This document shows, piece by piece, positions 8,113 through 16,702 of a stretch of DNA of 35,810 bases (position 1 is its first letter; every line of letters starts with the position of its first letter). The position numbers and the translations under genes are program-made. This stretch comes from an uncultured Prevotella sp. Its GTDB lineage: Bacteria; Bacteroidota; Bacteroidia; Bacteroidales; Bacteroidaceae. The stretch covers positions 1 through 35,810 of the forward strand of contig CAMJBL010000022.1 in the NCBI GenBank assembly GCA_946403845.1. The letters are read 5' to 3'. Below the pieces are notes generated by a model. The model searched no databases and had not been told where the DNA came from. It saw only the letters and a program-made list of their open reading frames with translations.

Positions 8113-9735
8113 ATGACTCAAGCTATTCAAAAGACTCTGCGCGACTCCGCCGGTATGCGGTGGACCGCTCTGCTGCTGCTCGCTTTGGCGATGTTCTGCA
8201 GCTACATCTTCATGGACATCCTCTCACCCATCAAGGACCTGATGCAGGAAACCCGCGGCTGGGACTCTACCGCCTTCGGTACGATGCAGGGCTCAGAGGT
8301 ATTCCTCAACGTGTTCGTGTTCTTCCTCATCTTCGCCGGTATCATCCTCGACAAGATGGGCGTTCGTTTTACCGCCGTGCTGTCGGCAGCCGTGATGCTC
8401 ATCGGTGCCTGTGTGAAATGGTATGCTGTGAGCGAGAGTTTTATGGGAAGCGGACTTGAGACATGGTTCACCAACAACCTGAACTACATCCCCGTATTTG
8501 ACGAACTCGGCGTATCACCCTTCTACGAGGGCATGCCCGCCTCCGCCAAGTTTGCTGCCTGTGGCTTTATGATCTTCGGCTGTGGCTGTGAGATGGCAGG
8601 TATCACGGTATCAAGAGGAATCGTGAAGTGGTTCAAGGGTCGTGAGATGGCACTCGCCATGGGCTCTGAGATGGCACTTGCCCGTCTTGGCGTGGCTACC
8701 TGTATGATTTTCTCGCCCTTCTTCGCCCGTCTGGGTGGCGAGATCTCTGTTACTCGTAGCGTCGCCTTCGGTGTCGTGCTGATGTGTATTGCCTTGATTA
8801 TGACGATTGTCTATTTCTTCATGGATCAGAAGCTCGACAGTCAGACTGGTGAGGCTGAAGAAAAAGACGACCCATTCAAAGTCAGCGATATCGGTAAAAT
8901 CCTCAGCGACAGCGGTTTCTGGATTGTCGCCCTGCTCTGCGTACTCTACTATTCAGCCATCTTCCCCTTCCAAAAGTATGCCGTGAATATGCTGCAGTGC
9001 AACCTCACCCTGACACCTCCCGATGCTGATTCGTTCTGGGCTCAGCCTGACGTGACTATCGTGCAGTATATCATCATGCTGATTGTGGCAGCAGCAGGTT
9101 TCGCCTCTAACTTCCAGAAGAAAGCCAATCTGAAATATGGTCTGTTAGGTCTCTCGATCGTGGCCCTCGTCACCTATTGCTACATGGGCTATATGCGCCA
9201 GTCGGCAGAGTCGATCTTCGCCGTATTCCCACTGTTGGCCGTGCTCATCACCCCGATCCTCGGCTCCTACCTCGACCATCATGGCAAGGCCGCCTCGATG
9301 CTTGTGCTTGGTTCGCTGCTCCTTATCGGTTGTCACCTGACCTTCGCCTTCATCCTGCCCATGTTCAAGGGAAATGCCATCGGTGGCATCGTCATCGCCT
9401 ACGCCACGATTCTCGTGTTGGGCGCCTCGTTCTCACTGGTACCCGCTTCGCTCTGGCCCTCAGTGCCTAAGCTCGTCGATGCCAAGGTCATCGGTTCTGC
9501 CTATGCCCTGATTTTCTGGATTCAGAACATCGGTCTGTGGCTCTTCCCGCTGCTCATTGGCAAGGTGCTCGACAAGACGAACCCCGGTGTCACCGATCCG
9601 ACGCAGTTCGACTATACAGCTCCGTTGGTGATGCTCGCCTGTCTGGGTGTTGCTGCCCTCATTCTCGGCTTCGTGCTGAAAGTCGTCGACCGCAAGAAAG
9701 GCATTGGTCTTGAACTCCCAAATATTCAAGAGTAA
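8113..9735 (+). CDS. MFS transporter, MFSD1-like (copy 1)
   Basis: A 540-residue inner-membrane protein with about 12 hydrophobic segments and the MFS loop signature GIILDKMGVRF near residue 80. The sequence WFKGREMALAMGSEMALARLG and the later ALWPSVPKLV with IQNIGLWLFPLLIGKVLD resemble human MFSD1, compared from memory. MFSD1 is a lysosomal dipeptide uniporter, so dipeptide transport is an inference here, strengthened by dpp5 lying 30 bases upstream. The protein is a paralog of the transporter at 11380-12780; both end in a DRxK...L.LPNI tail. An extra hydrophobic stretch in the second half makes it longer than its partner. The substrate is untested. Confidence 0.85.
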   Translation: MTQAIQKTLRDSAGMRWTALLLLALAMFCSYIFMDILSPIKDLMQETRGWDSTAFGTMQGSEVFLNVFVFFLIFAGIILDKMGVRFTAVLSAAVMLIGACVKWYAVSESFMGSGLETWFTNNLNYIPVFDELGVSPFYEGMPASAKFAACGFMIFGCGCEMAGITVSRGIVKWFKGREMALAMGSEMALARLGVATCMIFSPFFARLGGEISVTRSVAFGVVLMCIALIMTIVYFFMDQKLDSQTGEAEEKDDPFKVSDIGKILSDSGFWIVALLCVLYYSAIFPFQKYAVNMLQCNLTLTPPDADSFWAQPDVTIVQYIIMLIVAAAGFASNFQKKANLKYGLLGLSIVALVTYCYMGYMRQSAESIFAVFPLLAVLITPILGSYLDHHGKAASMLVLGSLLLIGCHLTFAFILPMFKGNAIGGIVIAYATILVLGASFSLVPASLWPSVPKLVDAKVIGSAYALIFWIQNIGLWLFPLLIGKVLDKTNPGVTDPTQFDYTAPLVMLACLGVAALILGFVLKVVDRKKGIGLELPNIQE

Positions 9736-9765
9736 GAAATAAACAAATCAATTATTTAAAGGAAA

Positions 9766-9792
9766 CAAATTAGAGCAAATTAGAACAAATTC
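9766..9792 (+). repeat. 10-base tandem array (CAAATTAGAG-type)
   Basis: Two full units, CAAATTAGAG and CAAATTAGAA, and a partial third. The gap between the first MFS gene and the DUF1846 gene (9736-9906) also holds an imperfect series of AATTAGTG-like words at about 9830-9884. I saw no convincing promoter box or terminator in this gap, so the DUF1846 gene may be read through from upstream. Confidence 0.65.
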
Positions 9793-9906
9793 TTTCCACA
9801 AATGGGAATAAATCAGTATCAGTTTATAATTAATTATTAGTTATAATTAGTGGATAAAATTAGTGATAATTAGTGCCAATTCGTTTCAGATAAAATAATT
9901 CGTAAA

Positions 9907-11370
9907 ATGAAAATTGGTTTCGACAACGAGAAATATCTCAAGATACAGTCTGAGCACATCCGTGAGCGCATTGCACAGTTCGATGGCAAGCTCTATATGG
10001 AACTCGGCGGCAAACTCTTCGACGATCATCATGCCTCGCGCGTACTCCCTGGTTTCAAACCCGACTCCAAGCTCCGCATGCTCGGACAACTCCGCGACAG
10101 TATCGAAATTCTGATTGTCATCAGTGCTAACGATATCGAGAAGAATAAAGTCCGTGCGGATTTAGGCATCACCTATGATGAGGACGTGCTTCGCCTGCGT
10201 GACGAGTTTATCAGACGCGATTTCATGGTGGGCTCTGTCGTCATCACCCACTACAACGGACAGCAGGCAGCCGACCAGTTCCGTCATCGACTGAGTCGCG
10301 AAGGTATCAAATCGTATATCCACTATCCCATCGACGGCTATCCCCATAACGTGGAGTTGATTGCCTCTGACGAAGGCTTTGGCAAAAACGACTACGTAGA
10401 AACCTCCCGCCCGCTGGTTATTGTAACAGCTCCAGGACCCGGAAGTGGTAAGATGGCCACTTGTCTCTCTCAGCTTTACAACGAGAACAAACGTGGCATC
10501 CGCGCCGGTTACGCCAAGTTCGAGACGTTCCCCGTATGGAATCTGCCGCTGAAACATCCTGTGAACATCGCCTATGAGGCTGCTACCGCCGACCTCAACG
10601 ATGTAAACATGATCGACCCCTTCCATCTGGAGGCCTATGGCAAGACTGCCATCAACTACAATCGTGACGTTGAGATCTTCCCGGTGCTGAATGCACTCTT
10701 CGAGGGTATCTATGGTGAGAATCCATATAAGTCGCCTACAGACATGGGCGTTAACATGATAGGTTTCTGCATCTGTGATGATGAAGTTTGTTGTCAGGCC
10801 AGCCGTGATGAGATCATCCGCCGCTTCTATGCAGCCACCAATAAGATGGCCGACGGTGCTGATAACGAGAGTGAAGTCAACAAAATCCGTCTACTCTTCA
10901 ACCAAGCCAAGATCTCTACTGCTACTCGTAAGGTAACAGTAGCGGCCTATGAGAAGAAGATTGAGAGTGGTCAGACAGCTGCTGCCATCGAGCTCGAAGA
11001 CGGTACTATCATCACCGCAAAGTCGTCACCTCTTCTGGGATGCAGTGCCGCTCTTCTCATCAATGCCATGAAATATCTGGCAGGCATCGATCATGAGGCA
11101 AAACTCATTCCACAGAGTCTGATAGAGCCTGTTCAGAAGACAAAGATTGAATACCTGGGTGGTAAGAACCCACGATTGCATACCGATGAAGTGCTCGTGG
11201 CCCTCTCCGTACTCTCACAGAATGATGAGAACTGTCGCAAGGCCCTTGAACAACTACCCCTACTTCGCGACTGTCAGGTGCATACCACCGTCATGCTCAG
11301 TGAAGTAGACCGTAAGATCTTCAAAAAACTGGGCTGCGGTTTGACCTGCGATCCTGTTAGGAAGATCTGA
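9907..11370 (+). CDS. DUF1846 (UPF0371) family protein
   Basis: A 487-residue cytoplasmic protein with no signal peptide or membrane segment. Its overall sequence, from MKIGFDNEKYLKIQSEHI to the C-terminal LGCGLTCDP, fits the DUF1846/UPF0371 family, which has a solved structure but no assigned reaction. A glycine-rich loop GPGSGK at residues 177-182, after a hydrophobic strand (LVIVTAP), looks like a nucleotide-binding P-loop. A Cys-rich piece, CICDDEVCC, lies near residues 288-296. It is placed between two related MFSD1-like transporters; the next gene starts 9 bases after its stop. This suggests a job connected with what those carriers import. The function is not known. Confidence 0.88.
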   Translation: MKIGFDNEKYLKIQSEHIRERIAQFDGKLYMELGGKLFDDHHASRVLPGFKPDSKLRMLGQLRDSIEILIVISANDIEKNKVRADLGITYDEDVLRLRDEFIRRDFMVGSVVITHYNGQQAADQFRHRLSREGIKSYIHYPIDGYPHNVELIASDEGFGKNDYVETSRPLVIVTAPGPGSGKMATCLSQLYNENKRGIRAGYAKFETFPVWNLPLKHPVNIAYEAATADLNDVNMIDPFHLEAYGKTAINYNRDVEIFPVLNALFEGIYGENPYKSPTDMGVNMIGFCICDDEVCCQASRDEIIRRFYAATNKMADGADNESEVNKIRLLFNQAKISTATRKVTVAAYEKKIESGQTAAAIELEDGTIITAKSSPLLGCSAALLINAMKYLAGIDHEAKLIPQSLIEPVQKTKIEYLGGKNPRLHTDEVLVALSVLSQNDENCRKALEQLPLLRDCQVHTTVMLSEVDRKIFKKLGCGLTCDPVRKI

Positions 11371-11379
11371 TAAGTAGTG

Positions 11380-12780
11380 ATGAACAATCAGAGTAATCTG
11401 AATACTCTGAGCACTCTGAAAAGGCTCAACGATTCTCCCGTCGCAAGATGGACAGTGCTCTTCATCGTGGCTACTGCCATGATGATGGGCTATTTCGTCA
11501 ACGATGTGATGTCGCCTCTGGAGACGTTGTTGGAGATGCCTCGCAGTCAAGGTGGTTTGGGTTGGACACCCTCTGACTATGGTTTCTTCTCCGGAGCCGG
11601 CAGTTTTATCAATGTCTTCCTGCTCATGCTCTTCTTCTCGGGGATTATCCTCGACAAGATGGGCATCCGTTTCACCGGCACCCTCGCCTGTTCGCTCATG
11701 GTGCTTGGCACCCTCATCAAGTACTATGCCGTCACTCATGACTTCGGTGGTGGGGCGATTTCCTTCTTCGGAACCCATCTACCCACCTCTGCTGCTTGGG
11801 CATCCTTCGGTTTTGCCATCTTCGGTGTCGGCTATGAGATGACGGGCATTACCGTTTCGAAGGCGATGGTACGATGGTTTACGGGACACGAATTGGCACT
11901 TGCCATGGGCCTTCAATTAGCCATGGCCCGTTTTGGTACAGCAGCAGCCCTCAGCATCTCTGCCCCCATCGCCCGTCACTACACACTCTCTGCCCCGCTG
12001 CTTGTTGCATTGGCATTTCTCATCATCGGGCTGCTGGCATTTCTAGTTTTCTGCGTGATGGATCGCAGGATGGATATTTCTAGCCAGGCTAGCCGGACTA
12101 GCCAAACTAGCCAGACTAGTATGACTAGTGAGAGTAGCTCTGACGATGAGTTTCGTTTTTCAGATATCGGCATCACACTTAGGAATCCGGGGTTCTGGCT
12201 CATTACAATTTTCTGCGTGCTTTTCTATTCGGCAGTATCGCCTTTCCTGAAGTTCTCCACAAAACTGATGGTAATGAAATACGGTGTCGATCCCGACCTT
12301 GCAGGTTTCTTCTCGTCGATTGCCCCCTTCGGAACCATCCTGATGACGCCCCTTTTTGGTCTCATCTATGACAAATACGGTAAAGGCGTGACCCTCGTTA
12401 TCACCGGTGCCCTGATGCTCACCGCCGTCCATTTCGGATTCTCGATGCCCATACACAGCAGCACTATTGCCATCGCCTTGATGGTCGTGCTCAGTATCGG
12501 CTACTCTTTGGCCCCTGCCGCCCTCTGGCCTTGCGTGCCGAAGATCATCCCCCTGAAATGTCTGGGAACGGCTTACTCCATGATCTTCTTTATCCAGAAC
12601 TTCGGACGCGCCATCATCCCCATGTGTGTAGGCAAGGCCAATGAGACCGATCCCTCCTACACCACCTCCATGCTCATTTTCGGCTTTACCGCCCTTGGCG
12701 CCGCCCTTACCGCCTTTGCTATGCTTTATGTAGACCGTCAGAAATCCTACGGTCTCCAACTTCCGAATATCAAGAAGTGA
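11380..12780 (+). CDS. MFS transporter, MFSD1-like (copy 2)
   Basis: A 466-residue inner-membrane MFS protein, paralogous to 8113-9735. The loop GIILDKMGIRF and the segment WFTGHELALAMGLQLAMARFG are very close to what I recall of human MFSD1 (WFKGKEL...GLQLSMARIG). ALWPCVPKIIPLKCLGTAYS also fits. A dipeptide or similar substrate is inferred. An in-frame GTG lies one codon upstream at 11377; I chose the ATG at 11380, 9 bases after the DUF1846 stop. Two 9-base arrays shape the protein: one near the N-terminus (11389-11424), and one in the cytoplasmic loop between helices 6 and 7 (12080-12133). The gene ends 2 bases from the convergent gene at 12783, with no visible hairpin. Confidence 0.85.
   Translation: MNNQSNLNTLSTLKRLNDSPVARWTVLFIVATAMMMGYFVNDVMSPLETLLEMPRSQGGLGWTPSDYGFFSGAGSFINVFLLMLFFSGIILDKMGIRFTGTLACSLMVLGTLIKYYAVTHDFGGGAISFFGTHLPTSAAWASFGFAIFGVGYEMTGITVSKAMVRWFTGHELALAMGLQLAMARFGTAAALSISAPIARHYTLSAPLLVALAFLIIGLLAFLVFCVMDRRMDISSQASRTSQTSQTSMTSESSSDDEFRFSDIGITLRNPGFWLITIFCVLFYSAVSPFLKFSTKLMVMKYGVDPDLAGFFSSIAPFGTILMTPLFGLIYDKYGKGVTLVITGALMLTAVHFGFSMPIHSSTIAIALMVVLSIGYSLAPAALWPCVPKIIPLKCLGTAYSMIFFIQNFGRAIIPMCVGKANETDPSYTTSMLIFGFTALGAALTAFAMLYVDRQKSYGLQLPNIKK
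11389..11424 (+). repeat. 9-base tandem array at the N-terminus of MFS copy 2
   Basis: Units CAGAGTAAT, CTGAATACT, CTGAGCACT, CTGAAAAGG have period 9 with a shared CTGA start in the last three. They encode QSN-LNT-LST-LKR directly after the start, a segment copy 1 of the transporter lacks. Confidence 0.65.
12080..12133 (+). repeat. 9-base CTAG tandem array in the MFS copy 2 central loop
   Basis: Six units each begin with CTAG: CTAGCCAGG, CTAGCCGGA, CTAGCCAAA, CTAGCCAGA, CTAGTATGA, CTAGTGAGA. They are read in a different frame from the dpp5 array, giving Ser-Gln/Arg-Thr repeats instead of Leu-Ala-Gly. Another CTAG lies at 12040. Confidence 0.9.
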
Positions 12781-12782
12781 TT

Positions 12783-13745
12783 TTACTTTTTTAGTCGGAC
12801 GACAAGCGGCAGATGGTCGCTGTAACCAGGCTGATAGCGCATGCCGTTGTATGTACGGCGGGGACGATAGCCGCCATAGAGTTTCTCGTCTTCAAGGAGG
12901 AACTTCGGTGCATGGATACGGGCACTTTCCACCTTATTATATATATTAGGGCTGGCGAGGATATGGTCAATGCTCTCCCACTCGCCCTTGTAGCGATAAG
13001 TGCCTCGGACCCCATTCTGTCCCTTTGCCTCTTTCGTAAGATTACGAATACTATGTTGGCAGATCTGTTGGAGGACAGGACTATCAGGCCCATCGTTGAA
13101 ATCACCGGCAATCAGTATCTGAGCATCGGATGAAAGGCGCTGAATAGAATCGAGAGACTGACAAAGGCGATCAGCCACCGCTTTGCGGAACGGACGGCTA
13201 TAGCGTTCACCACCATAGCGACTGGGCATATGAACGACAAAGATATGCAGCGTGTCGGCAGTGATTGTCGCACCACAGGCATAGAGGATATCACGCGTGG
13301 GACGCATGTCCTCTACCGGATTCACACTTATGGAATAGCTACGGATGGGAGCAAAAGAGAAAGGCGAATAGAGCAATGCCACATCGATGCCACGTAGATC
13401 GGGTGAGGATGTCATCAGGTATTCATAGCCGGCATTGCGCAAGAGCGAACGCTTCGTCAGGTCATGGAGCACACTATCGTTCTCTACCTCACAAAGGGCT
13501 ATCAGGTCAGGGATACCCTCATCAGATGTTGATAATAGCTCCTGGGCAATGTTGTTCAGTTTACGCCAATAACGTTTCTTCGTCCAATGGCGTGTCGCCT
13601 CAGGAAGGTATTCCGCATCGTCTTTTCCCTCATCGTCATGATAATCGAAGAGGTTCTCGCAGTTAAGCTCGACAAAGGTCAACGATTGCGCAGAGACGGA
13701 ACTAACTGCAAAAAACAGGAGGAAGAGGAAAAAGTTATTTCGCAT
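12783..13745 (-). CDS. Exported endonuclease/exonuclease/phosphatase family protein
   Basis: A 320-residue protein with a signal peptide MRNNFFLFLLFF ending near SAQ at residue 20. The mature part is the EEP fold of metal-dependent phosphodiesterases. Motifs in order: NCENLFD (28-34), CEVEN with the metal-binding Glu (85-89), HMPSRYGG (172-179), GDFND (214-218), SIDHIL (258-263), and YSDHLPL with the catalytic His (308-314). The substrate could be nucleic acid or another phosphodiester; it is not known. The start at 13745 lies inside the last codons of nhaC (11-base overlap), implying translational coupling at the end of the five-gene minus-strand unit. The frame is open further upstream, but that would place a charged stretch ahead of the signal peptide. 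Confidence 0.88.
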   Translation of the reverse strand: MRNNFFLFLLFFAVSSVSAQSLTFVELNCENLFDYHDDEGKDDAEYLPEATRHWTKKRYWRKLNNIAQELLSTSDEGIPDLIALCEVENDSVLHDLTKRSLLRNAGYEYLMTSSPDLRGIDVALLYSPFSFAPIRSYSISVNPVEDMRPTRDILYACGATITADTLHIFVVHMPSRYGGERYSRPFRKAVADRLCQSLDSIQRLSSDAQILIAGDFNDGPDSPVLQQICQHSIRNLTKEAKGQNGVRGTYRYKGEWESIDHILASPNIYNKVESARIHAPKFLLEDEKLYGGYRPRRTYNGMRYQPGYSDHLPLVVRLKK

Positions 13746-15141
13746 TCCGCTTGATCTTCCAGCCGATGGAGGCAATAATGATACTCATCAACGGCGAGAG
13801 ATAATTGAAGAAACAGTAAGGCAGATAGGTCAGTGTAGCGACGCCCAGAACGGTGCTCTGCGTAAGACCACAGGTATTCCAAGGTACCAAAACAGAGGTG
13901 ACTGTAGCACCATCCTCACAGCTTCTACTCAGCAGCCTCGGTTCATAGCCCCTTTCACGAAACGTGTCCTTGAACATCGAACTGGAGAGCATAATCGACA
14001 GATACTGATCCGCCATGGCGATATTACAGAAGAGGGCTGTGCCTACCGTAGAGGCCACAAGTGATGCCGTACCACGGACAAATCTCAGCACCAGTCGCAT
14101 CAGATCCTGCAACTGTCCGGTAGCCGTCAGGGCACCACCAAATGTCTGCGCACAGATAATCAGCCAGATGGTTGGCATCATACCCGCCATACCACTGGTA
14201 TGCACCAGTTCGTTGAGCACAGGAATACCCGTTTCGATGTCGGTGCTGCCGTAGCATACCTGCATCATACCTTTGTATTGTGTGAGCAGTCCCCCATCTG
14301 CTTCACCAGAAATCTGATGGACCAATTGCGGCTGCACCAACAGAGCAACAACCACTGCCAGAAGTATTGCCAAGAAGAGTACCACCATCGACGGCCAGCG
14401 ACGAGCAATCATCACGCCCGTCAGAACCGGCACCAGCAAAAGCCATGGAGAAATGACAAACGTATGTTGCAGTCCCTCCATGAATTCCGCCACGTTGCCA
14501 TGCCCTGATATATTCATCGTCAGTCCGGCAATCAGGAAGATGGTCAGGGAGATGCAGAACGTTGGCACCGTGGTATAAAGCATATAACGAATATGCGTAA
14601 AGAGCGGTGTGCCTGACACACTCGATGCCAGGACCGTTGTATCTGACAAGGGTGAGAGTTTGTCACCGAAGTAGGCCCCTGTAATAATCGAGCCTGCAAT
14701 CCAACCGTCATCGAAGCCATGGGCCTTGCCAATACCCATCAGCGCCAGTCCAATCGTTGCGACCGTTGTCCATGAGGAGCCGATCATCAGACTGACCAGT
14801 GCACAAAGGATACTGCTGCTCACGAGGAACACCTCCGGACGAATGATCTGCATGCCATAATAGATCATTGTTGGCACAATACCCGATACCATCCATGTGC
14901 CACCGATAGCACCTATCAATAGAAGGATAATGATGGCTGGCGTGCAACTGGCAATCTTCGCAGTAATCTCCTTTTCAAGATTCTCCCATTCCAGGCGTTT
15001 CGAGAAATGACCGATGAGCACACTAACTGCCGAGGCCACCAACAACGATACCTGTGAGGCACCATCCAATGTTGCGTTGCCAAACACGGCAACGCAACAT
15101 GTAATCAGTACGATCAGTACCAGGAATGGGACAAAAGACAC
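13735..15141 (-). CDS. nhaC: NhaC-family Na+/H+ antiporter
   Basis: A 468-residue inner-membrane antiporter with about 11-12 hydrophobic segments. It fits the NhaC family: the sequence GSSWTTVATIGLALMGIG, then GAYFGDKLSPLSDTT, is the family core, with the conserved Asp residues. It probably exports sodium or another cation in exchange for protons; the exact ion is inferred. The start is GTG at 15141, because no ATG lies between the upstream gene's stop and this codon. The GTG is the last piece of a 7-base tandem array (15141-15175) that also covers the stop codon of the upstream peptide transporter. Confidence 0.88.
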   Translation of the reverse strand: MSFVPFLVLIVLITCCVAVFGNATLDGASQVSLLVASAVSVLIGHFSKRLEWENLEKEITAKIASCTPAIIILLLIGAIGGTWMVSGIVPTMIYYGMQIIRPEVFLVSSSILCALVSLMIGSSWTTVATIGLALMGIGKAHGFDDGWIAGSIITGAYFGDKLSPLSDTTVLASSVSGTPLFTHIRYMLYTTVPTFCISLTIFLIAGLTMNISGHGNVAEFMEGLQHTFVISPWLLLVPVLTGVMIARRWPSMVVLFLAILLAVVVALLVQPQLVHQISGEADGGLLTQYKGMMQVCYGSTDIETGIPVLNELVHTSGMAGMMPTIWLIICAQTFGGALTATGQLQDLMRLVLRFVRGTASLVASTVGTALFCNIAMADQYLSIMLSSSMFKDTFRERGYEPRLLSRSCEDGATVTSVLVPWNTCGLTQSTVLGVATLTYLPYCFFNYLSPLMSIIIASIGWKIKRNAK

Positions 15142-15175
15142 TTTGATCTTTGAACTTTAAACTTTTAACTTTAGC
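15141..15175 (-). repeat. 7-base tandem array (CTTTGAA-type) between POT and nhaC
   Basis: Five units on the plus strand: CTTTGAT, CTTTGAA, CTTTAAA, CTTTTAA, CTTTAGC. The array fills the whole gap and includes the stop codon of the POT gene (15171-15173). It ends at the base that begins the nhaC GTG. Confidence 0.8.
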
Positions 15176-16700
15176 AGACCTTCTCGAGTCGTTTCATGAT
15201 GGAGAACATAAAGACTGCTGAGATCAGGCAGAGGGCGATAAAGACACTCCAAACTGCCCAGAGCGGAATATTACCCCAAAGATAGCCGCCTACGCCCACC
15301 AGTTTATTACCAATGGCAGTAGCCACGAACCAGCCACCCATCATCAGACCCTTGTACTTCGGGGGAGCCACCTTCGACACGAAGGAGATGCCCATCGGCG
15401 AGAGCAATAACTCGGCGAAGGTAAGGATAAGATAGGTATAGATCAGCAACTGCGGCGTGACATCAGCCATATGGACAGCTACCGGCTCACCATCGGCACC
15501 CATCGTAGTCTGCGGCATCGGCAGTCCGAATGAGGCGACAGCCATCAGGCAGTAGGCAAGACCAGCTACCACCATACCATAGGCAATCTTTCGCGGCGCA
15601 GAGGGTTCCTTGCCTTTAGCGGCTAACGAACCGAAGATAGCCAACGACACAGGTGTCAGAGCCACCACATAGAAGGGGTTGAACTGCTGGAAAATCGGAG
15701 CCGAGACAGCCACGATCTGACCCGTTGTAGCATCGTATTGGAAGAACAGGAAGGCTACAGCAATCACGATAACTGCAAAAGAGATGGCCTTGCCCTTCTG
15801 CGTCTTGCTCTGGAATAATGAGAACAGGGCATAGACGATGAAGATAATGGCTACGAGGTTCCACACATTGAAAGCCATACTCTCGATACCCTCAGAGGTC
15901 TTGGCGGTAAACTCGTCGGCGAAGTAAGTCAGCGACAGACCATTCTGATGGAACGCCATCCAGAAGAAGATGACCACAGCGAAGACAAGGCAGAGAGCGA
16001 CGATGCGCTGCGAGGTCTCTTCTTTTGACAGTTCCTCGACCTCGGCCTTCACGCCTTCCTTCTTCTTGCCTCCCTCCACATGGCGGAAGGTGCCACGGAA
16101 GATGTAGTAGATGGCGATGGACAGGATAAGTGAGGCACAGGCCACGGCAAAGGCAAAGTGATATGAGTCGTTGACACTGGTACCAAGGTTCTGCTGAGCC
16201 CACTCCATAATGCGGACAGCAGCTGTTGGCGCAAATAGGGCGCCGATATTAATGGCCATGTAGAAGATGGAGAAACCTGCATCGCGCTTGTCGGCATACT
16301 GCGGTTCGTTATAGAGATCGCCCACCATTACCTGTAGGTTACCTTTGAAGAGACCCGTGCCCAGACCGATGAGAACCAGGGCAGCCAACATCACAACGAG
16401 TGCCAGGGTATCGCCACCAAGAGGTACGGAGAGTAACAGATAGCCGGCAAACATTATGAGGATACCAATGGTAACCATCCGACCAAAGCCGAACCTGTCA
16501 GCCAGCCAGCCGCCTACGATAGGGAGAAAATACACGAGCATGAGGAAATCACTGTAGATTTCTCCTGCCCAACCAGCATCGAGTCCGTAGTTGGCACGGA
16601 GGAACAATGCGAAAACTGCGAGCATCGTGTAATAACCGAAGCGCTCGCCGGTGTTGGCCAATGCCAACGCGAATAAACCTTTAGGTTGTCCTTCAAACAT
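15171..16700 (-). CDS. POT/PTR2-family proton-dependent di/tripeptide transporter
   Basis: A 509-residue inner-membrane carrier with about 14 hydrophobic segments. It belongs to the proton-coupled oligopeptide transporter family: GERFGYY at 18-24 is the helix-1 signature, and FYMAINIGALFAP is the PTR2 signature. In most members helix 1 carries ExxERF, where the first Glu and the Arg take part in proton coupling. Here the first position is Asn16 (NTGERF), a variation I believe also occurs in other Bacteroidota members. Import of di- and tripeptides is the expected role. It starts two bases after the stop of the PorT-like gene and is followed by nhaC, so it sits mid-operon. Confidence 0.92.
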   Translation of the reverse strand: MFEGQPKGLFALALANTGERFGYYTMLAVFALFLRANYGLDAGWAGEIYSDFLMLVYFLPIVGGWLADRFGFGRMVTIGILIMFAGYLLLSVPLGGDTLALVVMLAALVLIGLGTGLFKGNLQVMVGDLYNEPQYADKRDAGFSIFYMAINIGALFAPTAAVRIMEWAQQNLGTSVNDSYHFAFAVACASLILSIAIYYIFRGTFRHVEGGKKKEGVKAEVEELSKEETSQRIVALCLVFAVVIFFWMAFHQNGLSLTYFADEFTAKTSEGIESMAFNVWNLVAIIFIVYALFSLFQSKTQKGKAISFAVIVIAVAFLFFQYDATTGQIVAVSAPIFQQFNPFYVVALTPVSLAIFGSLAAKGKEPSAPRKIAYGMVVAGLAYCLMAVASFGLPMPQTTMGADGEPVAVHMADVTPQLLIYTYLILTFAELLLSPMGISFVSKVAPPKYKGLMMGGWFVATAIGNKLVGVGGYLWGNIPLWAVWSVFIALCLISAVFMFSIMKRLEKVC

Positions 16701-16702
16701 AA

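Noticed and set aside
12781..12782. Terminator between MFS copy 2 and the convergent phosphodiesterase-like gene
   Set aside because: Only two bases separate the stops, and no hairpin was visible around them.
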